A DNA stretch of 38,306 nt from the NCBI RefSeq assembly GCF_022750545.1, contig NZ_PUIC01000010.1, forward strand, positions 1-38,306, in the 5' to 3' direction. The notes beneath the pieces were generated by a model. It was not told the DNA's origin and made no database searches. It was given only the letters and a program-made list of their open reading frames with translations. Shown piece by piece: positions 1-6,105 of this stretch. The position numbers and the translations under genes are program-made. The number at the start of each line of letters is the position of its first letter. Within the stretch, counting starts at the first letter, position 1. This DNA comes from Caulobacter sp. CCUG 60055. GTDB lineage: Bacteria; Pseudomonadota; Alphaproteobacteria; Caulobacterales; Caulobacteraceae.

Positions 1-664
1 GAGGCCGTCCACACCAACACACGGCGTTGCGGCAGAAGATCACCTCGAAGCGCCCCAGCGGCTTGAGGTCGGCCAGCAGGTTGACCCGCCGCCAGCGCAC
101 CATCTGGCGCACGCGCGGCGACAGGGCCCAATTGTCCTCGGCCCGCTCGAAATGGCGGACCAGCAGGCGGATGGGCAGGCCGCGCTGCACCTCGAACTGG
201 GTGTAGAGGCCGCTCTGGGCCTTCTCCAGGCAGCGTTCAGAAAGGTCCGATCCGAACAGGTCGACGCGCGCGCCGGGCAGGCGCGGCCGCACCTCGTCGA
301 CCATCATGGCCAGCGAATAGGCCTCCTGGCCCGTCGAGCAGGCGGCCGACCAAACCCGGATGGGCGCGCCCGCCCGCGACTGGGCCAGGGCGGGCAGCAT
401 CTCGTCGCGGAACAGCTCGAACACCGCGCGGTCGCGAAAGAACGCCGTCTCGGTGACGCTCATGGCGTCCGTGGCCGCCCACATCAGCCGGTCGTCGCGA
501 TGGACGCGGACGGCCTGGATCATCTCCGGAATCGAGGCGAAGCCCTCGCGCCGGGCCACCGGCGCCAGCCGGCTCTCGATCAGATAGAGCTTGCCGGGAT
601 CGACCTGCACGCCCGAGCGGGCCTCGACCAGCTGGCGCAGGACCTGGATGTCCTCGGGCCTCAT
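1..664 (-). CDS. cheR: CheR-type chemotaxis protein-glutamate methyltransferase (partial, C-terminus outside window)
   Basis: Transfers methyl groups from S-adenosylmethionine to glutamates of chemoreceptors in the adaptation arm of chemotaxis. It starts MRPEDIQVLRQLVEARSG, a typical CheR N-terminal helical domain, followed by the motif MSVTETAFFRD and the SAM-binding segment IRVWSAACSTGQEAYSLAM (about residues 103-121). The conserved FEVIFCRN is reached just before the window edge. The ATG overlaps the stop of the upstream receiver gene (ATGA), so the two are translationally coupled. About 220 residues are present of a family that normally runs to about 270-290. The last residues (AVCWCGRP) do not look like the usual VLIYF continuation, so the first 25 or so bases of the window may be unreliable. 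Confidence 0.9.
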   Translation of the reverse strand, partial: MRPEDIQVLRQLVEARSGVQVDPGKLYLIESRLAPVARREGFASIPEMIQAVRVHRDDRLMWAATDAMSVTETAFFRDRAVFELFRDEMLPALAQSRAGAPIRVWSAACSTGQEAYSLAMMVDEVRPRLPGARVDLFGSDLSERCLEKAQSGLYTQFEVQRGLPIRLLVRHFERAEDNWALSPRVRQMVRWRRVNLLADLKPLGRFEVIFCRNAVCWCGRP

Positions 665-1029
665 GACAGAAGGCCGGCCTCGGCGAACTTGGCCGCCATG
701 ATGTCGCTGTCGAACGGTTTCATGATGTATTCGTCGGCGCCGCTCTCCAGCGCCTCGGTGATGTGGGCGAGGTCGTTCTCGACGGTGCAGAACAGCACCA
801 CCGGCGTGTCGCCGCCGGGTTCGCGGCGCAGCTGGCGCAGGAAGTCGATGCCGTTCATCACCGGCATGTTCCAGTCGAGCAGGATGGCTTCGGGCATGGC
901 CGTGCGGCACCAGGCCAGCGCCTCCATCCCATCGGCGGCCTCGGCCGTGTCGAAACCGAAGTCCTCGATGATGCGGCGGGCGACCTTGCGGATGACGCGG
1001 CTGTCGTCGACAACCAGACAGGTCTTCAC
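661..1029 (-). CDS. cheY: CheY-like single-domain response regulator
   Basis: A stand-alone receiver domain of 122 residues with no output domain, so it most likely acts by binding a partner such as the flagellar motor or a kinase. The acidic pair is D8-D9, the phospho-acceptor is D52 in LLDWNMP, the switch threonine is T82, and the conserved lysine is K104 in the MKP motif. Y101 lies near the switch aromatic position. The start is GTG at 1027-1029, preceded about 10 bases away by a strong GAGGAGGAG ribosome-binding site. It is first of a coupled pair with cheR, so a chemotaxis role is the natural reading. Several Caulobacterales paralogues exist, so the exact cheY number cannot be assigned. 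Confidence 0.88.
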   Translation of the reverse strand: MKTCLVVDDSRVIRKVARRIIEDFGFDTAEAADGMEALAWCRTAMPEAILLDWNMPVMNGIDFLRQLRREPGGDTPVVLFCTVENDLAHITEALESGADEYIMKPFDSDIMAAKFAEAGLLS

Positions 1030-1191
1030 GGGCGCCGGGCTCCTCCTCTGATCGTTCCTGTTTGCGGCGCCGCTGGTTAAGGAGGCGTAAGACCCCGCCG
1101 ATCAGGACGTCGCATTCGCCGGCTTCGGCGAGGGGCGGCGGCGGACCTGCTGCTCGGTGCGATCGGCTGGAAAGGGGGCGTCGCGGTCGCC

Positions 1192-1219
1192 TTGACATAT
1201 ACTAGCATGCTAGTATTCT
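1192..1219 (+). promoter_or_regulatory. Sigma70-type promoter of the RHH-VOC-methyltransferase module
   Basis: A perfect -35 hexamer TTGACA (1192-1197) is followed, after 16 bases, by TATTCT (1214-1219). The spacer and the -10 are almost entirely filled by the CTAG palindrome, so a protein bound there would block RNA polymerase. Transcription would start near 1226, at or very close to the first ATG of the regulator gene. Confidence 0.7.
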
Positions 1220-1221
1220 AG
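1199..1221. promoter_or_regulatory. Palindromic operator with three CTAG boxes at 8-base spacing
   Basis: ATACTAGCATGCTAGTAT (1199-1216) is a perfect 18-base palindrome. A third CTAG follows, so CTAG sits at 1202, 1210 and 1218 with exactly 8 bases from one to the next. CTAG is generally rare in proteobacterial DNA, so three in 20 bases of a GC-rich genome stand out. Regular short repeats of this type are what ribbon-helix-helix dimers bind cooperatively, and the next gene encodes one. Autoregulation is inferred. Confidence 0.7.
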
Positions 1222-1225
1222 CGTC

Positions 1226-1402
1226 ATGGATGACGAGGCCATGAAGCAGTTCAACGTCTATCTCCCGGTCGGCCTGATCCGGCGGGTGAAGCACCGGGCG
1301 ATCGAGGCGGAGATGTCCCTCTCCGCCTTGGTGGCCGACGCGTTGCGCGCCTACCTCGACGTCCCCGAAGCGCGAGACCGATCACCCGAACAGGAGGCGT
1401 GA
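1226..1402 (+). CDS. Ribbon-helix-helix (CopG/Arc-type) transcriptional regulator
   Basis: A 58-residue protein. The strand MKQFNVYLP, then [17 protein letters not shown] and [13 protein letters not shown], fit the beta-helix-helix pattern of the RHH fold, in which the N-terminal strand of a dimer enters the DNA major groove. The first ATG (1226) has no ribosome-binding site and lies at the predicted transcription start, giving a leaderless mRNA. The internal ATG at 1241 would start exactly at the usual RHH N-terminus and is an alternative. It is followed one base after its stop by a VOC gene and then a methyltransferase. No toxin gene is adjacent, so it is more likely a local repressor than an antitoxin. 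Confidence 0.75.
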   Translation: MDDEAMKQFNVYLPVGLIRRVKHRAIEAEMSLSALVADALRAYLDVPEARDRSPEQEA

Positions 1403-1403
1403 C

Positions 1404-1745
1404 ATGGCGACCGAAGGCGTTGAGGCCGTATTCCTGACCACCCACAACTGGGGCCGCGCCGCCAGGTTCTTTCAGCAGCTCGGCTTCCGGCTGGAGTTCG
1501 AGACCGACCACAATTCCGGACGGCTGCGGAACGGCGCCGGCGCCTATCTGTTCATCGCCGAGGTTCCCGAAACCCAGCCGACGGACGCTCAGCTGGTCCT
1601 GGCCGCGCCCGACGAGGCGGCGTTCCAGGACGCCGGCCTGGACGTGGTCACGCCGTTCGAGGACACCCATTGGGGCACGCGCGACATGACCGTCCGCGAC
1701 CCGGACGGCCGTGTGTGGCGCATCCAGGCGCCGGGGCGGAAATAG
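1404..1745 (+). CDS. VOC superfamily (glyoxalase/bleomycin-resistance-like) protein
   Basis: A 113-residue single-module protein with the two beta-alpha-beta-beta-beta halves of the vicinal oxygen chelate fold. The first half has the helix NWGRAARFFQQLGFRLEFE and the strand GAYLFIAE. The second ends in the characteristic TRDMTVRDPDGRVWRIQ. Family members include metal-dependent lyases, dioxygenases and drug-binding proteins. The classic metal-ligand pattern is not clear enough here to call glyoxalase I. The ribosome-binding site AGGAGG lies within the end of the RHH gene, so the two are coupled. The substrate is unknown. Confidence 0.85.
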   Translation: MATEGVEAVFLTTHNWGRAARFFQQLGFRLEFETDHNSGRLRNGAGAYLFIAEVPETQPTDAQLVLAAPDEAAFQDAGLDVVTPFEDTHWGTRDMTVRDPDGRVWRIQAPGRK

Positions 1746-1748
1746 CCC

Positions 1749-2609
1749 ATGGCTGACGACCAGGCCCCCGCGCCCGACCACACCGCCGTCCGGGTGGCCC
1801 TGTGGCGCGCCCTGCATGTCGAGCATGACGCGCTTCCGCATGTGCTCGACGACGTCGTCGGGCTGCGGCTGGCGGCGCCCGTCGACGGGTGGCGCGGCCG
1901 GCCGGACATGCATCTGGAGCACACGAAGCTTTTCCGTGCGTCGATCGTGGCCCGCGCGCGCTTCGTCGAGGACCTGGTCCTCGATCAGGTCGGGCGGGGC
2001 GTCGATCAATACGTGATCCTGGGCGCCGGTCTCGACACCTTCGCTCAGCGCCATCCCGACCTTGGCGGCGCGCTCAGGCTGTACGAGGTCGACCAGCCCG
2101 GCCCGCAGGCCTGGAAGCGCGGGCGGCTGGACGCGCTGGGCCTGAGCCCGCCCGACTGGCTGCGGCTCGCGCCCGTGGACTTCGAGGCGGGCGACAGCTG
2201 GTGGGAGGCGATCGCCGCGGCGGGCTTCGACGCCGGGCGTCCGGCGGTTGTGGCCTCGACCGGCGTCAGCATGTACCTGACCAGGGCGGCGGTGGCGGCC
2301 ACCCTGCGCCAGGTCGCCGGCCTGGCCCCGGGCTCGATCTTCGTCATGAGCTTCCTGGTGCCCCTGGAGATGGCCGATCCCGAGGTCCGCCCCGGCTTCG
2401 AGCAGGCCGCCAAGGGCGCGCGCGCCGGCGGCACGCCGTGGATGTCCTTCTTCACGCCGGGCGAAATGCTGGCCCTCGCCCGCGAAGCCGGCTTCGGCGA
2501 AGTCCGGCATGTCGGGTCCGGCGACCTGATCGGGCGCTACTTCGCCGGCCGCTCGGATGGACTGCGGCCGCCGCTCAGCGCCGAGGAGCTGCTGGTGGCG
2601 GTGGTCTGA
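1749..2609 (+). CDS. Class I SAM-dependent methyltransferase, LCMT family
   Basis: 286 residues. The N-terminal helix DHTAVRVALWRA and the R-rich region near residues 63-71 precede the SAM-binding motif VILGAGLDT (about 89-97) and EVDQP (113-117). These are hallmarks of the leucine carboxyl methyltransferase-like family that includes many bacterial O-methyltransferases. The later motif STGVSMYLT corresponds to the TEGVxxYL family motif. The start is 3 bases after the VOC stop, so it is third in the RHH-VOC operon. The acceptor substrate cannot be told from sequence. A small-molecule detoxification or secondary-metabolite role with the VOC partner is inference. Confidence 0.88.
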   Translation: MADDQAPAPDHTAVRVALWRALHVEHDALPHVLDDVVGLRLAAPVDGWRGRPDMHLEHTKLFRASIVARARFVEDLVLDQVGRGVDQYVILGAGLDTFAQRHPDLGGALRLYEVDQPGPQAWKRGRLDALGLSPPDWLRLAPVDFEAGDSWWEAIAAAGFDAGRPAVVASTGVSMYLTRAAVAATLRQVAGLAPGSIFVMSFLVPLEMADPEVRPGFEQAAKGARAGGTPWMSFFTPGEMLALAREAGFGEVRHVGSGDLIGRYFAGRSDGLRPPLSAEELLVAVV

Positions 2610-2628
2610 ACCGCTCTGCAGGCGGCGG

Positions 2629-3318
2629 TCAGGTCAGCAGCCAGCGAAACGTGCGGCCGATGAACGCCTGGCCGTCCGCCTCGACCAGGGGGCCGTGGGC
2701 CATCACCACCTTGCGGGCGGGCCAGGCGAGAATCCGTCGGAGCGCGGCGCGGGCGGCGCGGCGGTCGACGAAGGCGTTGCGGAACTTGCGCGGCGTCTCG
2801 GGCGCCGGCGCCGTCATCAGGTCCAGCCTGGCGATCACGGCGCGCCAGCCGGCGAACCAGCCCGGCTCGAAGTGCTGGATCAGGTCGGTGAAGATCGCCA
2901 CGCCGCTCCGGCGATGGAAGAACACCACCTCGACGGCGATCAGGTTGCCCCGCACCAGGACCTGATCGATGTCCGCGGACCATTCCGGGGGCGGGGCGTC
3001 GCCGAGGTCGGCGTCGAAGGCGAGGTCCTTGCGCCGGCGGCGCAGGCCCGGCGGCGCGTAGAGCCTCGCGCCCGGATAGGCCTCGCGCCATTCGCCGAGG
3101 AACAGGTGGTGCAGCGCGTTGGGGGCGACGAGGTGGCGGACCTCGCCCAGCGCGTCCACCGCCGCGCGCAGGGGCTCCGACAGCGCCGCCGGCGACCAGA
3201 CGAACAGCGTCCCGTCGGACAGCCGGACCACCGCCATCCGCGTGGGATAGCGGAACCCGGCCACGTCGGCGGTCGGGCCGTCGGCCAGCCAGATCTCATC
3301 TCCGAACGGCTGCAGCAT
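2629..3318 (-). CDS. DUF4336 domain protein (metallo-beta-lactamase-like hydrolase of unknown function)
   Basis: 229 residues from the ATG at 3316-3318, chosen because AGGAGG lies 8 bases upstream; an upstream in-frame extension of 8 codons lacks such a site. The start MLQPFGDEIWLADGP, then MAVVRLSDGTLFVWSP, LVAPNALHHLFLGEW and FHRRSGVAIFTDLIQH match my memory of the DUF4336 family, which has an MBL-like layout (APNxxHH in place of HxHxDH) with no defined substrate. It lies 66 bases downstream of chpT on the same strand, so they may be co-transcribed. It converges with the methyltransferase gene, 19 bases away. Confidence 0.78.
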   Translation of the reverse strand: MLQPFGDEIWLADGPTADVAGFRYPTRMAVVRLSDGTLFVWSPAALSEPLRAAVDALGEVRHLVAPNALHHLFLGEWREAYPGARLYAPPGLRRRRKDLAFDADLGDAPPPEWSADIDQVLVRGNLIAVEVVFFHRRSGVAIFTDLIQHFEPGWFAGWRAVIARLDLMTAPAPETPRKFRNAFVDRRAARAALRRILAWPARKVVMAHGPLVEADGQAFIGRTFRWLLT

Positions 3319-3384
3319 GGCCGACCCTCCTGGGGCCGCCATCCTCCACGAATCCGCGTGTTCCGCAATGCGGCCGCGGCGCGG

Positions 3385-4065
3385 TCAGGCCGGCGTGCGG
3401 GCCCGCACCACCGCCTTGTCCTCGGTGGTCTCGATCTCGACCGAGCCGCCGGCCGCCCGCACCAGGGCGTTGAGATAGTAGGCCTGGACCCAGTGGCCGC
3501 CGAGGCCCTCGCCCAGGGGCTCGCCCCGCAGGCCGGCGGCGACCTCGGGCCGCAGGCGCACGCGCCCGCCGCCAGCCTCGACCGCCAGCGCGATGGTCTC
3601 GCCGTCACGCTCGGCCGTCACCCGCGCCACGCCGCCCATGGGCAGGGCGCCGGCGCCGATCTGGGCGAGGTTGAGCAGGGCCCGCGCCGCCGGCTTGTTG
3701 ACGGCGTCCAGGCCCACCGCCCAGTCGAGCTGGGCGCGGACGTGGTTGAACACGCCCTGGGTCAGGCGTTGCAGGTCGCGGGCGTCGAAGGTCTCGGCCG
3801 AGGCCGAGGCGCCGAACGCCACCCGGGAGAAGGCCAGCATGTCGACCAGCTTGCGCGCGCTGGAGGCGATCAGGTTCATGGCGTCGTCGCGCATGTCCTG
3901 GGCGCTGGGGTCGTCGAGCAGGTCGAGGCCGGAGACGATGGCGCTGGCCGGGCTGATGAAGTCGTGGCACATGCGCGCCGCCAGGAACGCGGCCAGCTCC
4001 GGAGCGGGGGGCGCGGCGGCCGGGCTCGGCGCGTCGGCGGTCAGGGTCAGGGCGTCTTCGGTCAT
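3385..4065 (-). CDS. chpT: Histidine phosphotransferase ChpT
   Basis: ChpT carries phosphate from the hybrid kinase CckA to the cell-cycle regulator CtrA and to CpdR. The 226-residue protein starts MTEDALTLTAD at 4065. It has the phospho-accepting histidine H34 in RMCHDFISPASAIVSGLDLL and the very conserved block SAQDMRDDAMNLIASSARK, which form the dimerisation helices. A C-terminal pseudo-ATPase domain includes GEPLGEGLGGHWVQAYYLNALVRAAGG. Length and motifs agree closely with Caulobacter ChpT as I recall it. The longer in-frame ORF upstream has no family similarity and was not used. The gene is divergent from the DUF3553 gene. Confidence 0.95.
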   Translation of the reverse strand: MTEDALTLTADAPSPAAAPPAPELAAFLAARMCHDFISPASAIVSGLDLLDDPSAQDMRDDAMNLIASSARKLVDMLAFSRVAFGASASAETFDARDLQRLTQGVFNHVRAQLDWAVGLDAVNKPAARALLNLAQIGAGALPMGGVARVTAERDGETIALAVEAGGGRVRLRPEVAAGLRGEPLGEGLGGHWVQAYYLNALVRAAGGSVEIETTEDKAVVRARTPA

Positions 4066-4266
4066 CGGCGCGATCGCAGGCTGGCTCGAAATGGCGCAAG
4101 GCGCGCCCCGCGTGGCTCGGCCCCGCGAAAAACGCGTCCTGCTCGGACAAACAAAACCCCCCGAGCCGGCCGGAAGATCCAGGCCGCACGAAGGCTCGCC
4201 AGCGAAGTTGTCCTGATTTGGCCCTTTGGCAAACCGGCTCTGTCGTGTCACAGAGCGCCGGCAGGC

Positions 4267-4461
4267 ATGAGCGACGATCCCTTCCTCGAACCCGGCGCCC
4301 TGGTGCGCCATCCGGCCGAACCCGACTGGGGCCTCGGCCAGGTGCAGTCCGTGGACGGACGGCGGGCGACGGTGAACTTCGAGCACGCCGGCAAGAGGAC
4401 CATCGACACCAGCCGCGTGCGCCTGACCTTCGTCGGCGACGATCCGAGACCGATCCCATGA
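4267..4461 (+). CDS. DUF3553 domain small protein
   Basis: A 64-residue protein beginning MSDDPFLEPGALVRHPAEPDW. The pattern GxLVRHPxxPDWGLGQVQSV...TVNFEHAGKRTID is that of DUF3553, a small SH3-like beta-barrel domain also found attached to UvrD/PcrA-type helicases, where it is thought to bind RNA polymerase or DNA. It overlaps the following cysQ start by 4 bases (ATGA), so the two are co-translated. Function in this setting is unknown. Confidence 0.85.
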   Translation: MSDDPFLEPGALVRHPAEPDWGLGQVQSVDGRRATVNFEHAGKRTIDTSRVRLTFVGDDPRPIP

Positions 4462-5225
4462 CCGACGCCGACATCGGCCGCGCCCTCGCCGACATCGTCG
4501 AGGAGGCCGCCGCCCTGATCCTGCCCCTGTGGCGTTCGGGCCTGACCGTGGATTCCAAGGCCGACGACAGCCCGGTGACCGAGGCCGACCGCCGCGGCGA
4601 GGCGCTGATCCTGGAACGTCTGGCCCAGCGCTTCCCGGACATCCCGGTGGTCTCGGAGGAGGACGCCAGCGTCTCGGGCGCGCCCGAACGCATCGGGCCG
4701 CGCTTCTTCCTGGTCGATCCGCTGGACGGGACCAAGGCCTTCGTGCGCGGCGACGCCCATTTCACCGTCAACATCGGCCTGATCGACGGCCGGGTCCCGG
4801 TGGCCGGCGCGGTCTGCGCGCCGCCGACCGGCCAGACCTGGTTCACCGCCGCCGAAGGCGCGGTCAAGCGCCAGGCCGGGGAGGCCAAGGGCCGCGCCGT
4901 CCGCGTGCGGCCGTGGCCGGCGGGCGAGGCCCTGGCCCTGGTCAGCCACACCCTCAAGCCCGAGCGCGCCGCCGAACTGGAGGCGCGCTACGGCTTCTCG
5001 CGCCGCCAGCCGATGGATTCCTCGATCAAGCTTTGCATCATCGCCGAGGGGCAGGCCGACATCTATCCGCGCCACGGACCGACGATGGAGTGGGACACCG
5101 CCGCCGGCCACGCCGTGCTGGTCGCCGCCGGCGGGCGCTTCACGACGCCGGAGGGCGAGCCCTTCCTCTACGGCAAGGCCGACGAGGGGTTCCGCAACGG
5201 CTGGTTCGTCGCCCGCGGCGGCTAG
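4458..5225 (+). CDS. cysQ: 3'(2'),5'-bisphosphate nucleotidase CysQ (inositol monophosphatase superfamily)
   Basis: Hydrolyses 3'-phosphoadenosine 5'-phosphate, the by-product of sulfate assimilation, to AMP. The 255 residues contain the metal-binding residues E67-E68-D69 in VVSEED, the motif DPLDGTKAF (D87, D90) and the C-terminal WD pair at 212-213 in GPTMEWDTAAGHAVL. The last motif and HFTVNIGLID are typical of CysQ rather than of histidinol phosphatase or inositol monophosphatase, which are the alternative labels. Translation is coupled to the DUF3553 gene. The neighbourhood is otherwise unrelated to sulfur metabolism. Confidence 0.85.
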   Translation: MTDADIGRALADIVEEAAALILPLWRSGLTVDSKADDSPVTEADRRGEALILERLAQRFPDIPVVSEEDASVSGAPERIGPRFFLVDPLDGTKAFVRGDAHFTVNIGLIDGRVPVAGAVCAPPTGQTWFTAAEGAVKRQAGEAKGRAVRVRPWPAGEALALVSHTLKPERAAELEARYGFSRRQPMDSSIKLCIIAEGQADIYPRHGPTMEWDTAAGHAVLVAAGGRFTTPEGEPFLYGKADEGFRNGWFVARGG

Positions 5226-5235
5226 ACCGGCCGGT

Positions 5236-5472
5236 TCAGGGCTGGCGGTCGATGTCGTCCCAGCCCTTGTTGGCGGAATAGAAGGCCAGCCACATCAGGC
5301 CGCCGCCGACGACCAGGACGCCGAAGCCGGCGATCGCCAGGGCGATCCAGCCATGAACGGAGATGTGCGCGTCAGGACTGCGCCGCCACAGGGCGGCCAG
5401 GCCCCACACCGCGAAGCCCAGCATGGCCAGCAGGCTGGCGACCAGGGCGACGAGGCCGGCGCCGACCTTCAC
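5236..5472 (-). CDS. Small inner membrane protein, two predicted transmembrane helices
   Basis: 78 residues. Helix 1 is about residues 5-28 (GLVALVASLLAMLGFAVWGL) and helix 2 about 42-66 (WIALAIAGFGVLVVGGGLMW), joined by a short loop with charged and polar residues RRSPDAHIS. The tail SANKGWDDIDRQP is hydrophilic. The start is GTG at 5470-5472 without an obvious ribosome-binding site, 31 bases after the ydbL stop, so it may depend on translation of ydbL. I do not recognise the family. Its position as fourth gene after ydbH-ynbE-ydbL suggests, but does not show, a link to that system. Confidence 0.72.
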   Translation of the reverse strand: MKVGAGLVALVASLLAMLGFAVWGLAALWRRSPDAHISVHGWIALAIAGFGVLVVGGGLMWLAFYSANKGWDDIDRQP

Positions 5473-5503
5473 GGCCGGCCCGGCGCGTCGAGGCGAGAGG
5501 CGC

Positions 5504-5866
5504 CTACTTCTTCGTCCACGAACCGCCCAGGGCCTTGTAGTACTGGCCGCCCGGCATGTTGGCGATCAGCTGCTTGGCGGTGGCCTCGCCGGCCGCCGCC
5601 GCCGAGGTGCCGGTCTTGGCGCCGATGTCGGCATAGGCCTTGGAGCGGCCGGCGTTGATCTCGGCCACGGCCGAGGCCAGGGCCGGGTCGGAGCCGCCGA
5701 CGAAGCCCAGATAGCCGTCGCCCTGCTCGCCGATCTTGCCGGCGGCCTTGCCCGCATCGACGGCCGCCTTGGCGGCGGCGCTCTGGGCCAGGACCAGGGT
5801 GGGGGTCGCCGCGCCGGCGATCATCGCCGCGCCGGCCAGCCCCAGGATCAATTTGCGCATGTTCAT
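5504..5866 (-). CDS. ydbL: YdbL-family periplasmic protein (DUF1318)
   Basis: 120 residues with an N-terminal signal peptide (MNMRKLILGLAGAAMIAGA and following, cleavage near residue 28). The mature part has the DUF1318 pattern: GKIGEQGDGYLGFV, then AVAEINAGRSKAYADIGAKTG and the C-terminal ANMPGGQYYK. In E. coli YdbL is the periplasmic partner of YdbH and YnbE and is thought to keep YnbE from misassembling. An AAGGAGG ribosome-binding site overlaps the stop codon of ynbE, coupling the two. Gene order is the same as in E. coli. Confidence 0.9.
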   Translation of the reverse strand: MNMRKLILGLAGAAMIAGAATPTLVLAQSAAAKAAVDAGKAAGKIGEQGDGYLGFVGGSDPALASAVAEINAGRSKAYADIGAKTGTSAAAAGEATAKQLIANMPGGQYYKALGGSWTKK

Positions 5867-5876
5867 CCGCGCCTCC

Positions 5877-6065
5877 TTAGAACAGGTTCGGGTTTTGCTG
5901 GATCAGGGTCTGGACTTCCTTGTCCAGACGCACGCGAACGTCCGCGTCCAGCTTGGCGTAGATAGTGATCGGGTCGACCTTGACGTGGAGGGTCGGCGCG
6001 CAGGCCGCGGTCAAAGCCGCCGCCGCGAGGCCGCCCAGTCCAGCCAGGATTCGGCGTCTGCCCAT
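5877..6065 (-). CDS. ynbE: YnbE-family outer membrane lipoprotein
   Basis: A 62-residue lipoprotein. The signal MGRRRILAGLGGLAAAALTA ends in a lipobox-like LTAAC with C22 as the lipidated residue; threonine at -3 is slightly atypical. The mature part APTLHVKVDPITIYAKLDAD, ending in IQQNPNLF, matches YnbE, which in E. coli forms beta-stranded multimers at the outer membrane that dock onto YdbH. AAGGAGC lies 8 bases before the ATG. It is the middle gene of the ydbH-ynbE-ydbL operon. Confidence 0.9.
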   Translation of the reverse strand: MGRRRILAGLGGLAAAALTAACAPTLHVKVDPITIYAKLDADVRVRLDKEVQTLIQQNPNLF

Positions 6066-6105
6066 GGGTTCTGCTCCTTGAAACTCAGATGCCCTACAAA
6101 ACCGT

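Noticed and set aside
1226..1745. Type II toxin-antitoxin system with the RHH protein as antitoxin
   Set aside because: The following gene is a VOC-fold protein, not a PIN, RelE or other toxin, so a toxin-antitoxin call is unsupported.
4066..4386. N-terminal extension of ChpT to 333 residues
   Set aside because: The extension runs antisense through the DUF3553 gene and lacks similarity to ChpT; the ATG at 4065 gives the usual length.
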